Source: Neolentinus lepideus HHB14362 ss-1 (Eukaryota > Basidiomycota > Agaricomycetes > Gloeophyllales > Gloeophyllaceae). Taken from it: a DNA stretch of 64,000 nucleotides. A program made the position numbers and the translations under genes. The stretch is from NCBI GenBank assembly GCA_001632425.1, contig KV425658.1:3323-67322 (forward strand), read 5' to 3'. Below, in pieces: positions 1-11,510 of the stretch (position 1 is the first letter of the stretch; every line of letters starts with the position of its first letter). Under the pieces are notes generated by a model. That model did not search any database, had not been told where the DNA came from, and saw only the letters and a program-made list of their open reading frames with translations.

Positions 1-948
1 CAAAGAGAAACAAAGGCAGTGGCTCAGAATAAAGGCAGTGGCTCAGAACAAGGAAAACTCGGCCTAGACTGTTCTGGACCATTCCATGAGCCACTCAGTC
101 AACAAAGAGTGACCAAGTCATTCAATCCCAACAGCGTTGGGGTCATAACCTATCAAGCTGGAAGCCTGTAGGTCTCACAATACACACCAGGAAGCCTGAG
201 TCAAGCTCTATAAGTTGGATTGCTACAATACAGACAGTTTACACACCTGAGTCAAGCTCTATAAGTTGGATGAAGAAGAGCTTGACCCTGAACGCGTTTT
301 AGGGAGTAATGTGGCGTGGGAAACACGCCAGACGAATAAGGAAAGAAGCGAAATAAAGTATGGAACAAGAGGTCCGAGTCATAGAGGTCAAAGCAAGACA
401 TAATGGCTAAGTGGTAACATTACCTACTGCAGTCTCCCAAGGCTGCAGGTTCGAGCCGGGCTGAAGGCGGATATTGTTTTTGCATAGTAAGAGAGTCTTG
501 CTGTCCGGATAGGCACTAATGCCGACAGGTCTTGCGTTTACCTCTGCGATTATCGTCTCTATTGCGTTTTCCTTGCATCTTCTGCACCGGCGTTCCATCT
601 TATCGCATTATCGAAGTCCTCCGACGTGGAGGAACCTGTCAATCCATCGTCCGCTTATCGTCCGAGTCCCCAAAAAGGACAAGCTGGTCTAGCCCGGCTC
701 CGAGAACCCTCCGAGAAGCACTGAGTCGGCGCCGAGACGCGTACAGTAAGAGAGTTAGGGAGTTAGAAGAGTTGAAGAGCGTCCGGGTCTACTCACAAAG
801 AGATATACGATGCCATTTAGTGTTCTGTTTTGCCTTCCTCACCTCCCCCGAGCTTTACCCTTCTGCCCTTCGACTACTGACACTATTAGACGGAGTTCCC
901 TTCGTGTTTTCTAGGTGTTTTTGGTGGTTGTTGTGTGTTAGAGCCTGT
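1..948. other. Gene-free repeat-derived DNA
   Basis: No convincing gene. A unit of about 18 bp (AAAGGCAGTGGCTCAGAA) occurs twice in the first 50 bases, and the string CCTGAGTCAAGCTCTATAAG is repeated near 195 and 247. Small open frames here are isolated and have no family signature. The stretch abuts an LTR-like segment starting at about 949 and may be the divergent upstream part (U3) of that LTR. Confidence 0.5.
400..475 (+). other. tRNA-like sequence (A-box and B-box), possible SINE head
   Basis: TGGCTAAGTGG fits the internal A box of RNA polymerase III genes and GGTTCGAGCC, about 45 bases further on, fits the B box. Between them CTCCCAA could be an anticodon loop reading CCC (glycine). 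The stems do not pair cleanly: the T stem has two mismatches and no good acceptor stem closes. It is therefore more likely a tRNA-derived repeat than a working tRNA gene. Confidence 0.25.
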
Positions 949-1610
949 CAGCGGTAGTAGGTAGATAGGATCAGACACGGAGTAGTCGCTCTTGTGTATT
1001 TAAGTCATTACTCTACTGTTTTGTACAAAAAGTTATCTTCACCACACTCTTCAGATCACAAACTTGCGTCAGAGCTTTTCCTTAGTCCGTCTTGCAACTC
1101 GCGTTTAGGTACTCTTGCGTACCTCCGACTTCACCCAGAGATAGCGACAGAGTACACCAGCGTAGCGTCGCTGTTCGTAAGTCACCCCTTATATGTTTCC
1201 TTCTCCAAGACAGCCCCGTGCGCTGTAGCATAGTACGAATCAGAGTCAATATACGTTTGAGTTAGAGATAGCGACTACCAGTAGCGCTCCACTATAGAGC
1301 ATCGAAGACCGCATAGCGCCGAGCAGGAGGACTATCGTACAGCGCCTATACAGTGCCGTGCATATAGCGCTACATAGCGCATAGCGTCGCCTTCACTCCA
1401 CAGACTGCCGCCGAGTAGCGACTTGGCGCCAACCTTCCTTTAGCCCCAACTATACATCTCACCTTCACCCATCCCCTCCGAACTATATTACCCTTTGCTA
1501 CCCCGGGCCTCGCAGCCATCTGACACCAAGGGCTTTGGTGTTTGCTTTGTGGTTGTGTCTACACTTTAGGTCTCATTTCCGCGGGTTTCGTCGTGTGTCT
1601 GTGCGTATCA
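949..1610 (+). repeat. Downstream part of a Gypsy LTR, divergent copy
   Basis: This stretch matches, in reverse orientation, the LTRs at 26058-27369 and 36104-37415. It shares the GTAGTAGGTAGATAGGATC block, the TATTTAAG TATA-like box near 990 and the end ...TGTGTCTGTGCGTATCA at 1610. Similarity stops abruptly upstream of about 949, so the copy is either truncated or has a different U3. It ends directly against a permease gene fragment. Confidence 0.8.
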
Positions 1611-1624
1611 ATGCAAGCCAAACT

Positions 1625-2371
1625 GACAAGATATAATTAGAATACACCTGGGTGCACTCTGTATTCATGCTTGAAAGCACTCACGTGTGCGCTAGCATTG
1701 AAGTCTGTCAATGTATACTGGTCCATCAGGATCCCTATGATTGCAACATATGCCGGGCTTGCCCTCTGTGACCAGCCAACACTATTGATGCCTGTACCAT
1801 CTAGAAATGTCACGAGCACGAACTTTGCCGACTGGTGCGTGGGTGTGGCAGCGAGTATTGCAATGACCACCACAGAAGTGTCCATGGCATGCCACCATAC
1901 CGAGATGTTGTTGAGGTACTTTAGGAGGTGCATGCTAAAGGTGTTGATGAGGCCTTGCATGACGAGCATGGCGGCATAGATACCGATCATGGGAGTTTCA
2001 TTCGGGATGAAGGAGGTGCCGAGAGTGCAGGCAGTCGAGATGAACGTCGCGCACCCGAAGTTGAGATGAAAGTAAGATGACAAGGGGGCGTGCTGAGATG
2101 GGATGAATACCTAATTCTGGTGGTTACTGCTACCTGCCCAAGCAGGTTAAACCACCCTGTAGTCCATGATGCAAAAGGAGCGTCCTTGGGCGGGGAAAGC
2201 ATTGCTGCCCAGAAGTAAGGGCTGCCACTTGTGGGATGTGCACTACAGACCTCTGTGTATGAGTAACTCAGTATGTAAGTCACTGATTGCTTTGAGAAGC
2301 TTACCGGTCATGGCAAGTCCAATGGTCATGGTGACAATGACTACAATATGCATGTCATGCAACCGATCATC
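1625..2371 (-). pseudogene. Amino-acid permease fragment (APC superfamily)
   Basis: Reading leftward from about 2370, the translation contains VTMTIGLAMT, then CSAHPTSGSPYFWAAMLSPP, GWFNLLGQVAVTT, LLKYLNNISVWWHAM, TPTHQSAKFV and GWSQRASPAYVAIIGILMDQ. These are hallmark segments of fungal GABA/choline-type permeases, which import amino acids across the plasma membrane with about 12 membrane helices. Only the middle of such a protein (normally over 500 residues) is present. The upstream end meets a MITE-like element at 2374 and the downstream end meets an LTR at 1610; internal joins are frame-disrupted. It is a dead remnant. Confidence 0.75.
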
Positions 2372-2373
2372 TA

Positions 2374-2867
2374 ATCCCATTTAAAACCATTTAAAACCAT
2401 CTTTTCCCTGGTAATCCATTATAATGGGGCACAGAAGTTTCTGACATGTGTGAAGGCATGTTTATATACACTCAAAATGAGCAATCAGTGGAATGTTCTG
2501 TGGAGTAAATTATTAGTCTGCTTGTAGTGAGCGCTACAAACTCATTACAAACTCATTTTTTAGTGTCTGTCCTCAATATTTACTGCATAACTTTCTTGGA
2601 CTTGCTCAATTTTCTTCCTGCTTCTCAATATCAGCTTATGCTATGCATGTGCATCATTTGGAATATTTTTGTATTTTTAGTGTTTTCTTTGCTTTCAGGA
2701 TACCCGGTGCACACTCAGCAGTGCTTCTTACTGAGGGAATCCTACTACAACAACAGTTTGTAGTGGGTGGCACAGTAGAAGGGAATCAATAGCTACAGTG
2801 ATATTGTTGGGACTTTCCATGCCACATTATAATTGATTACCAGCAGAAAGATGGATTAAAATGGGAT
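2374..2867. mobile_element. MITE-like element with TA target duplication
   Basis: Both ends read TA-ATCCCATTT...; about 55 bases of the left end (including CTGGTAATCCATTATAATG) match the reverse complement of the right end (CTGGTAATCAATTATAATG). TA dinucleotides flank the repeats at 2372-2373 and 2868-2869. The 494-bp size, AT-rich interior and lack of a gene suggest a non-autonomous Tc1/mariner/pogo-type element. Confidence 0.5.
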
Positions 2868-3056
2868 TAACAATCCATTTTAGACCATTCTTCAATTATA
2901 ATGAAGTACGAAAATTTCTGACAATCATTATAATATGCTCAGAAAATGTAACAAGTGACCTGAGGAGTTGTACCCATGCCATGTGGAGCAGTGACCCTCT
3001 ACCACAAGTTCGGATGGTTATAGGAGTGTTAAACCCTAAGAGAACTTAAAAAACTG

Positions 3057-3082
3057 AATTCACGGAGCTGGCTCCGTGAATT
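3057..3082. other. Perfect short palindrome (hairpin)
   Basis: AATTCACGGAGC, TG, GCTCCGTGAATT: twelve-base arms with a two-base centre. It lies about 210 bases upstream of the putative Crypton start codon and could be a terminal or regulatory site of that element. Confidence 0.7.
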
Positions 3083-3290
3083 GGTGGGTGGTTCACACCA
3101 TGTGTGTGACTTGGCTGTTTCCCCGGATGCACCATGCAAAGTCGACGCACCATCCCAATTTGGAAACTGGCTCGCGTGGCACATCGGGCAAGCCGCTTCC
3201 GCCCGAGTTAAATGTTTTTGCTCATTTAACTTCGTATTCCACACACACACAACACACTCTCACACTCTCACTTGTATCTTATAGCTAATA

Positions 3291-6200
3291 ATGCAATCTA
3301 CAATCTCTGATAGTCAAATTGACCCTGTTCTGCTTGCGGAATCTGCCCAGGGCCAATTACCATTGTCAGCCCCTATTTCTGGACCAGGTAAGTGCTGTTC
3401 CATTCCTCCCGTGTGATGTACTGATAGACTCGGTGCATGGCCATCATTAGGTACCATCTCCGAGGTCCTGCATCAGTCTCGTGAGTCAGAAGGAGGTCCT
3501 GTCCGCTCCAAACAGAAGGATAAAGCCCGGAGAGGTGGTATAGGTGAGTTTATTGTTGTAGCTTATGTTTTTGGCACTTCTAATTGCAGAAACTGTTGTC
3601 AAGCTCAAGGCTCAGGCTCTGCTTAGTGAGTATTCTATATTCCTTGATTTTATAACCGCTATTTTTGCTGATTTTGTGCCATTTTTTGTAGTTCTGAGCT
3701 CAAAGTCCCTGATTTAAAGCAGAAATGCAGGGAGAGGGGCCTAGTTGTATCTGGATCCAAGCAGGTACTGATTCAGAGGCTTGAGGTGGATGATTCTAAG
3801 AGAACTGGAGAGCCTGGGTAAGTGGGCCTTTTTCTACTGGCTAATTTGTGTTATATTGATTATTTGAATGTTATACTCTTTGCTTTATTGTTATCATTGG
3901 TATTGGCTGTCTTCAAAGGTCTGGCCAGCCACTCACTGCTTCTTCTGCTTCTGTTTTATCTACTCCAGTCCCAGACCAGTCTCCTGTGGATATGCAGCAG
4001 GCTGAATCTGAGGGCAATGAGCTCTGTGAGTCTTTCAGTATTGCAATGGCTGGAGAAGACAAGGAGGAGGAGGAGGAGGAGGAGGAAGAGGAGGAGGAAG
4101 ATAGTGGGGAGTCTGAGGCTACAGCTATAGCTAATAATCCTGTTCTTGGTGAGTTCCACATTCCTATTCATGCTTTTGTAGCTCAATGAATAAACCAGGT
4201 GCTGAAATTGATAAGGCCAAGGCTTGGGTACTTAGTTTCATTCCTGCCTCTGTATTGTTGTCAACTTTTTGGTTATATTTTACATTGATAACTTTATCTT
4301 GACAACACGATGTCCCAGTGGACAGCAGACAGAGACCAGTGTCCTCAATCTCTGGAAGGTCTGGGGATTTGCGACTACTCATTGTAATATATTCTCACTA
4401 TTCTATTTAGCGGTGGATTCCAGGTGCATTGGCATCTGGGATAGTACCTGATATTATCATTGATGTCAATCATCGATTGTGTATTTGAAGTATGCTGTGA
4501 CGCGGAAGTTGCTCACTACCAAGGGTCTTGAGTGTAACTCGAAGCAGCAGCTATCTGCAGTAAGTGCTTATAATAGCCAAGAAAAAGTTAGATGCTGAAA
4601 AATAATGACTAGTCATCATTAAAGAAGATCATGACCATGCTTGGTCGTGTCCGACATCGTCAGGTTGACACTGACCCTTCATTGGAGCAGACACGTCCAA
4701 TTGATTCATCCCGTACGCGTGACTTCTACAAGGCATTGATGGTTCAAGCACAGTGATTTCATCTTGAGTGAGTTCCAGTGGTACATTTTGCATAGAAGTA
4801 TAACTAACAAACATCTCAGAGAGGAGAACTTTGACATTACCAGGGATACAATCCTTGACTCCCAACTCAGCTCACATGAATCAGAGTGTGTTTTATCATC
4901 TCCTTCAATGATTGACTGCCTATTTATTATACTTTCTAGCTCCATCTATTGTGAAGGCATTCTTCTCATGGAATTGGCAATGTGCTACACTTAACCATGG
5001 TGATGAACTGATACATTTGCCAATATCCTGCCTTCAGCCTTACCAGATCTTTTTTGGTCACTATACAACTGCTGATGGGAGATGCAGTGGCCAAGGCAAC
5101 TATCAGTTTGGTGTCTTATCACTTTATTTTGAGAGTAAAGTTGCAAAACCTGGTGTAAGTATCTTTTCCTGTAACCTTGTGGCTCTATAGCTTATTTCTG
5201 ACTGTCTTTTAGCAAGTGGAGCGAATTTACAACTTTGTCCTCCCTCATTGTGATCCTCTTTGCTGTCCTGTGGGAGCTCTTGCAATTTTGCTTCATTGGA
5301 TATTTGATCAGCATCATCTACTTGACACCGGTGAGGATTGGGACTGGTCGCATGCATCAACCTGGCAGAATGTAAGTCATTTTACTTTACTCTGGTTTCT
5401 TTTATGTTAAATGCAAAGACCTTTCTCTTAGGTAAAACTGTTGTTTGGCAGGACTGTTGGTACATCTATCAGCAGCGATGCCCTTAGGAAGATGTACAAT
5501 ATCTTTCTTAAAGACACAAATGTGATGTCAAAGAAGAAGCTTCACTTGGCACGACATGCCATCCCTGGCATGATGGAAGATATGGGGTGAGCTTATTTCA
5601 TCACCTCTGTTATATATATTATATCCTTCTGCAGAGTGGATGTTGATGCAATTGATGGTGTTGGACACTGGCAGGGTAATGCCCGCTGTCAAGTTTACAT
5701 GAGCAAGATTCCAAAGACAGTATGTGATTTTGACTAACAATACTAGCCTATCTAACTGTTCTAATTGCTCAGGCTGTTACTGCTCTTGCTGGCTTTTATG
5801 TCGGGGAGCAGTACCATGTGCCTTGGACTGAGATCAATGTTCCAAGTGAGCTTACTAAGCTCATTTTTCCTTTTGCTGAAGAAGCATTACACTCTCTCTA
5901 TTGTGGGAACAGGGAATGTTGTGCAAAATTTCCTCCAGTTGCTCCAACAGTTGAGGCCCTTCTTTTGGCATGTACATCTTTCCAGGAGTTCTATGAAGGT
6001 TTTTTTTTGCTAATTTTGACTGCATAATCAGGTTATTGCATCTCTTGGTTCTCAAGTCTGAGCCTGCTCGCACCTTCCTTGCTTCATGGCCAAAGTTGCG
6101 AAAGGAGAAAGAGGACTCCTTGAAAGTCCACATGCATGAGAGCACTCATTTCCAGGAGGCAGCAACACAGGGTGCATTTATGTCAATTCATACATGTCAA

Positions 6201-6302
6201 GACCACATTGAGGATACCCAAGTTCTGGGGCCCCGCGGGCCTGGTGGGAATGGATGTAGTTGGTCACTATTGATAGTCTGTCACCATTCTGTTGAGGCTT
6301 GA
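3291..6302 (+). pseudogene. Crypton-like tyrosine recombinase with SAP motif
   Basis: Many short exons are visible. The first begins with ATG at 3291 (MQSTISDSQID). Near 3700 comes VPDLKQKCRERGLVVSGSKQ, a SAP-type DNA-binding motif, followed by an acidic Glu run near 4060. Near 5040-5960 the translation resembles the fungal Ndc10/Crypton family: VLPHCDPLCCPVGALAILLH, KKLHLARHAIPGMMEDMG, DGVGHWQGNARCQVYMSK, FYVGEQYHVPW. The H-x-x-R, H-W and Tyr spacing fits the second half of a tyrosine-recombinase active site, which in Cryptons integrates circular DNA. Exons at about 3625/3690 and the 4200-5000 region do not all join in frame, so decay is likely. A host Ndc10-like gene is the alternative. Confidence 0.6.
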
Positions 6303-6984
6303 TGTCCAAATACAGAAGAAACTATACAGTATGTACATTACACGTGGTGATTGAAGCTGCTGCCAGCCACATTTATTGATAGGTACGGGAGTAAACCCAT
6401 GGGTAAGGGTACATGGGTTGAAGGGTCTTACATTTGGAACCCATACCCATACCCAGTAGTACTCATACCCGTGACCCGTGTGGGTTCCCGTAACCCATGC
6501 TATACACTAAGACTGTCAAGCCTTGGATGAATGGTTGAAGTTACACCCGCTGCCTGCTTAACTCCCCGTGACATGCTACATTCTTTAGGAAGGGGGAGAG
6601 TGTAATTTTGGATTACAGCCACACCCGCCACACAACCCAAGTATAGCCTCACCACTTCCGCTCTCATCACATCTGGACAATGTAATGCATGAGCTCTGGT
6701 GTGGAATCCTAGCACCAAATTTTTCCACAGTGTTTGTATACGAGGTTAGTTGTACATATCAATCATTATCTATTACTACATAGCGTAGTTGTCATGGGGC
6801 ATAGCTCTTGTGGGCAATCACTGGGCAGTCAATGGGCAATACATTTTGATGGAGCCTCTGCAAAGGCCAGACACCCCATGTATTCAACAGTGTTGAGGCG
6901 GTGCCTCGAGCCATCAACATTGTGATCATAACTGCAATCACTAGGTATGTTCAGTGTCTCATAATCCTGGATATCCGTGGAGAC
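6303..6984. repeat. Intergenic; ACCCATACCC-rich repeat
   Basis: From about 6376 to 6500 the sequence is built from GGGTAAGGGTAC / ACCCATACCCATACCC variants on both strands, able to fold into hairpins. It resembles dispersed short repeats, not telomere. No gene is seen in the rest. Confidence 0.55.
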
Positions 6985-7389
6985 TCACCACTGGTATAGG
7001 ACCTGATGAGTCTTTCTGCTATTTTGCTTTGCATTCCCTGTCTTAATAGACCATTTAAAGCTCCATATGTTTCCCAGTGCCTCCAGAACATCCAAATCTA
7101 GCCACTCAGATGTGAGTAGAGCAGCTGCTTGCAGCTGTGCCTCCTTCTCCTCTCCAAAGACTCTGTCAATAATCCGGCCGGTGGTGAAGAGCTCCTCTAG
7201 ACGAGCCTCTTGCTTCTTGGTGAGTACAAGATGGTTGATGTAGATGTCTGAGGCTTGACAGAATCCTGATAGAGCGTCCTTCTGCCCACTTGCTTGTTCA
7301 GCTGATAGGGCTACCCATTCAAAGGCTTTTGGTGAGTTTCTCTTCTGTTTTTTAGGGTGTCGGGGTGTCATAGCCTTGAAGGACTTCAC
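6985..7389 (-). CDS. Unknown 134-residue open frame
   Basis: An uninterrupted frame beginning MKSFKAMTPRHPKKQKRN with a basic N-terminus and then a mixed, helix-compatible composition (KKQEARLEELFTTGRIIDR, LLTSEWLDLDVLEALGNIW). The amino-acid balance looks protein-like rather than random, but I recognise no family. It could be an exon of a larger minus-strand gene in a degenerate mobile element running back towards 8300. Confidence 0.3.
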   Translation of the reverse strand: MKSFKAMTPRHPKKQKRNSPKAFEWVALSAEQASGQKDALSGFCQASDIYINHLVLTKKQEARLEELFTTGRIIDRVFGEEKEAQLQAAALLTSEWLDLDVLEALGNIWSFKWSIKTGNAKQNSRKTHQVLYQW

Positions 7390-7734
7390 TGAATTTTGTC
7401 AGAGTAACTGGACCACCCAGCGTGCAACCCCTCTCCCTCATTAAATTTTTAAAGTCCGAAAATGTGTAGTATCCTCTATGTACCATGATACAGTCTGCTT
7501 CTAGTCAAATGGCAGTATATTATTCCTGAGGAATGTACAGTTCTATACATTGGCAAAGTGTGAAAGCTATTGACCCCCAGGACTGTGACTTCATATGACA
7601 ATACATCTTTGAAGTATAGTTGTGGCATTGTGGGTGCCATCCCAGTGCCAAGCAGCGGGTAGCCTCATGGTTTAGCCACATGCTATGGGTCTCAATGTGC
7701 TTACTAATAGGCACAGAAGCCATCGGGAAACTAT

Positions 7735-8307
7735 TTACATCTCTTCCCAATTAGGGAAAACCACCAATTCGAGTATAGAGATGGTGGGAGTCCTTATTAC
7801 TGATGCTGAGGGAGTCACGGAAGTATTGGCAGGTGAAGAGGAGTGGATTTGATGGAGGTCGAGAAGGGTCTGTGACAGCAGCCTCAAAGAGGATGTTATT
7901 GAGTCCCAGTCACTACTGACGTGGTGGTACCGAGGAGGAGATGACTGCATCAGCAGTTGCATTTGAGGTGAAGAGGAACCCCAAGGCAGCCTCTGCAGAA
8001 CTGATCCTCTGGGTCAAGGACTCCCAGCTTGTGCACATGTGCTCTGGGGAGCATATTCAGTGGATGATGCAGGCATGGATTCAAGGGCTGGGGTGCAGCA
8101 ATGACCTGTGGCAGATGATGACGATGTGCTGGAAGAGTCTGGAATCCATCGGTATCTGTGATGGTCTGACAAATATTGGTAATGGCCCATGGGAAAGCCG
8201 GTAGTATTTGGAGGCTGCAGTTGAGGCAAAGGCACGACCGAAATGTGAGGCCGAGTTGCAACTGATGTGTATGGCCTTATAGACAGATGGAAATGTCCCC
8301 CCCACAA
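7735..8307 (-). pseudogene. Possible Ser/Pro-rich exon remnants
   Basis: Overlapping minus-strand frames (for example SSSTSSSSATGHCCTP, ISSAEAALGFLFTSNATA, TSSLRLLSQTLLDLHQIHSS) suggest the N-terminal part of a low-complexity protein. Stops interrupt them and no splice model is obvious. It may belong with the 6985-7389 frame. Confidence 0.2.
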
Positions 8308-8339
8308 AGTCAGAACACGATGGGTTGTTGACTCACCTC

Positions 8340-8900
8340 TTGAGAGACAAGCGTGGACCGGTTCCTTTCCCTGTCTTATTGGAACTTAGTTGCAGCATTC
8401 ATTCTGGGGTGTGACCACCCAACTCGAGTGAATTGCCCTTGAATTGACTTGAGCAGGGGGATGCCAAGCCAAGCCATGCACACTCGGCCAGTGGGTGCTG
8501 GGGGACAAGCTCTGCTCGGATCCTCTCCGTTCCTTATTGGAACTTACTCACCACATGCATTTCAGGGTGTGTCAACAAATCCCGAGGGAATCACCTGCAA
8601 ATCAACTTCAGCAGGTGGATGTGAAGCTGGACACACTTGGCCAGAGAATCACAGTGGCTGCTGGAGGACAAGCTCTGCTTGGATCCTTTCCATGCCTTAT
8701 CCATAGCATCCCTTTCAGGGTGTTACAAGGAATCCTGAGTGAATCGCCTGTGAATTGACTTTGGCTGGTGGATGCCAAGCTTGATGCAGTGAATGGGAGA
8801 GCATGGTGGCCGCTGAGGGACAAGCATGGATTGGATCCCATCCACATCCCATCTTAGGGTGGTCACAGTGACTATTCCAAGGCCTGGGAGCAAAGCCACA
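8340..8900. repeat. Degenerate tandem repeat, unit about 150-165 bp
   Basis: The phrase GACAAGC(N)TG...GGATCC/GGTTCC recurs at about 8345, 8503, 8668 and 8818, each followed by CTTATTGGAACTTA-like and GGGTGT...GAATC...TGAATTGACTT blocks. Units are clearly related but have diverged by substitutions and small gaps. Confidence 0.7.
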
Positions 8901-9039
8901 GTCAATAACCTGTGATTTGACTGTGCTATGCCAAGTCAGAAAGCCAGGCCTCTGGGCAAAGTGGTGCTAGAGGGCCAAGCACTCACCAGATAATGTGCAG
9001 GCTTGAATCCACCTGGATCACAGCATGTGACTCAGTGGG

Positions 9040-9600
9040 TATGGTCAATATCAATGTCTAGCAGTGGCTGTTGGAGGCTGGCATGATTGGGTGGAAATGC
9101 GGTGAGGATCTGTGGGAGTCTGGGAGGGATGGCTGTTGTGGCTTTGCAATGTATTCATGGTTGATGAGGGTGTGTGATAACTGAATCTGAAATTGTCCCT
9201 AATAGAATTGGGCAGCTGCGAACCACTTCATATAATAGAACTGTACCCACACCTGTCCACCTGTCCAGTGTCATACGTCACACACTTGGCTGCCAAGGGA
9301 CAAGCACTCACTGTATAAGGTGCAGGCATGAATCAATGTTGATTGTGGCATGTTATTCAATGGGTACCTTAAATATCAATGTCTGGCAGTCACTGTTGGA
9401 GGCTAGCAGGATTGAGTGGAAATGCCATGCGAATTGGTAGGGGTCTGGCTGTGGTGGCTGTGCAGTGTATGCCATGTTGGTGAGGGTTTGTGATAATGGG
9501 ATCTGGAGTTGTCCCCAAAGCCATTGCGCTGCTGCTCACACTCAAAGTCAAAAGCCAGATATTGAAATGAACGGCTTCATATAACACCACTGTACCCACA
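9040..9600. repeat. Degenerate direct duplication, about 325 bp apart
   Basis: AATATCAATGTCTAGCAGTGG near 9050 recurs as AATATCAATGTCTGGCAGTC near 9370, and the TTGTCCC...CTTCATATAA...TGTACCCACAC tail near 9190-9265 recurs near 9505-9605. These are two tandem copies of a non-coding unit. Confidence 0.65.
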
Positions 9601-10325
9601 CTTGTCCAGTGCTGTTAGGCCGAATAGCACAAGGAGACATACCCAATGCATTATGCGAGATCAGGCACTGCATACCAAACACGACAGCTCATCATATTCA
9701 TGGCTAGACTCTGGTGAGTATCATACCAAGACAGAATGATGCTAGATCTAGTGCTAAACATAGAAGTGAGCAGCTGATGGAGGATGGAATCTGTGTGAGA
9801 GGGGCAATGTATGTGAGGTATTGCATGGCATGAGAATATATCCAGCATCTGATATGAGAAGGTGTAACTCATTGTATTCTTGGGTAGTTTTGGATGAGTT
9901 GCTGGGCATGGCATGATTCTGATGGCATGTTCATGACATGGCATGGCATGATGCCAGTGGCATGTTTGGTAATGTGACATGGCATGATTGTGATGGCATG
10001 ATGTGAGCAGCATCCCAGATGGCATGGCATGATACCAGTGGCATGTAGTATGGCATGGCATGGCATGATGGCATGAAGTGCATGCAAGTATGTGTGGGTA
10101 TTCATGGGAAAAGGAAAGAATGGCTTGATTGGCATGATGTGAATGACATGGAATACACAAAGTTGGTCATGCCAGGCATGCCATGCACATGCCGTGCATG
10201 TTGGCATGTTGGCTGCTTTTGGGATGGCATGCTGGTGGATTACCCATTTGGGCGAGTGCATGATCCATATAAAGAAATGGCATGGGGAAGCGAAGGGTTC
10301 GCTGCTGTGTTTATAGTGTTAGGCT
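9590..10325. repeat. Repeat block B, copy 1 (GGCATG-rich)
   Basis: Starts CCACACTTGTCCAGTGCTGTT, continues with GCACAAGGAGACATACCCAA, then a run of GGCATGATNCCAGTGGCATG-type units (about 9905-10075), and ends GCTGTGTTTATAGTGTTAGG. A second copy lies at 15988-16663 in the same orientation. Open frames here are by-products of the CATGCC repeats. Confidence 0.85.
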
Positions 10326-10790
10326 GACTAAGCCACTCAAGGCAGTAGCCACCACTTCTGCCCGACCCTTCACCTGACCCTTCATGGCTGACTCAGCCAC
10401 CCAAAGCAGTAGCCATGTCTTCTGCCTGACCCTTCACCCGACCCTTCATGACTGACTCAGCCACCCAAAGCAGTAACCACCACTTCTGCCCGACCCTTTG
10501 CCCAACCCTTCATGCTTGGCACTTCTGACCGACCCTTCGCCCGACCCTTCATGGCTGACTAAGCGGTGCCATGCCTGACCCTTCACCGACCCTTCATGGA
10601 GTTCTCACAGTGGTGGCAGACCATAGCCACTTGCCTCCCTTGTTGGCTCAATTGCTTGACAACTGCTCCGCCGTTTTCTTAGCTTTTGTGCATATGATAT
10701 CTATTGTATATAAGCTCCCCTTTGACACCCTAACAACCCCAGAAATATGGTTTTCAAAATTGGATTAAATCTAACTTTTACACTGTAAAT
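10326..10790. repeat. Repeat block A, copy 1 (GACCCTTC minisatellite plus TATA)
   Basis: Imperfect repeats of GACCCTTCATGGCTGACT followed by a conserved 220-base tail with TGTATATAAGCTCCCC and ending TTTACACTGTAAAT. The tail is nearly identical to that of the copy at 15445-15987. TATATAAG and the sharp shared end suggest an LTR or promoter-bearing repeat. Confidence 0.8.
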
Positions 10791-10989
10791 ATTTCTAGTC
10801 TAGCGAAGCAGTTTACTACATGGACTTACAATTACCTGTAGTTGCTTGTTTGTTTGTATTACAGGTAATGAATACATCTTTGCACTCATCCTGTAGATGT
10901 GCTAAATGGGTTGCTTGTCTGTTTGTATTACAGACGCGCACGTCCACGCAAAGCTCTTGTTTTTCTCATACCAGTAGCCGCAGCACGCA

Positions 10990-11510
10990 GCGTGCAGCAA
11001 CACTTGTTTATGCCAACCCAGATACCTGCAGCACCCCCATTGCCGTCACAGGCTAAGTCCGTGAGTTCCAGCATGAAGAAAATGGAAGAATTTATGCTAA
11101 CCCAGATACCTGCAGCACCCCCATTGCTGTCGCAGGCTAAGCCCACGAGTTCCAGCATGAAGAAAATGAAAGAATTTATGCTAACCCAGATACTTGCAGC
11201 ACCCCCATTGCCATCGCAGGCTAAGTCTGCGAGTTCCAGCCTGAAGAAAATGGAAGAGTTTATGAATTTATGCTAACCCAGATACCTAAAGCACCCCTGC
11301 TGCCATCGCGGGCTAAGCCCGTGAGCTCCAGTGCGACATAAATAAATGAATTTATGAATTTATGCTAACCCAGATACCTGCAGCATCCCCGTTGCTGTCG
11401 TGGGCTGAGCCTGCAAGTTCCAATACGACATAAATGAAAGAATTTATTCTAACCTAGATACCTACAGCACCCTTGTCCCCATTGCGGGCTAGGCCTGCGA
11501 GTTCCATCGC
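10990..11510 (+). repeat. Minisatellite array with palindromic core, left arm
   Basis: About six units of 82-94 bp, each containing ATGCTAACCCAGATACCTGC and a GGCTAAGCCCGTGAGTTCCA-type core (near 11009, 11091, 11173, 11267, 11357, 11447). The core GGGCTNAGCCC is itself palindromic. The array is mirrored, in inverted orientation, at 14130-14590. Confidence 0.8.

Noticed and set aside
3913..4186. Poly-Ser, poly-Leu and poly-Arg frames
   Set aside because: Alternate frames of the acidic GAGGAG run in the Crypton-like gene.
6376..6500. Telomere-like GGGTA/ACCC repeats
   Set aside because: The units are mixed in orientation and irregular, unlike TTAGGG arrays, and sit amid ordinary repeat DNA.
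9651..10261. Minus-strand frames of 130-169 residues with MPCHAI-type repeats
   Set aside because: Products of the GGCATG repeat tract; the same kind of frames appear in the second repeat copy and none resembles a protein.
8340..11510. CRISPR-like regularly spaced repeats
   Set aside because: The arrays are fungal minisatellites: units are degenerate along their whole length with no conserved repeat/unique spacer pattern.
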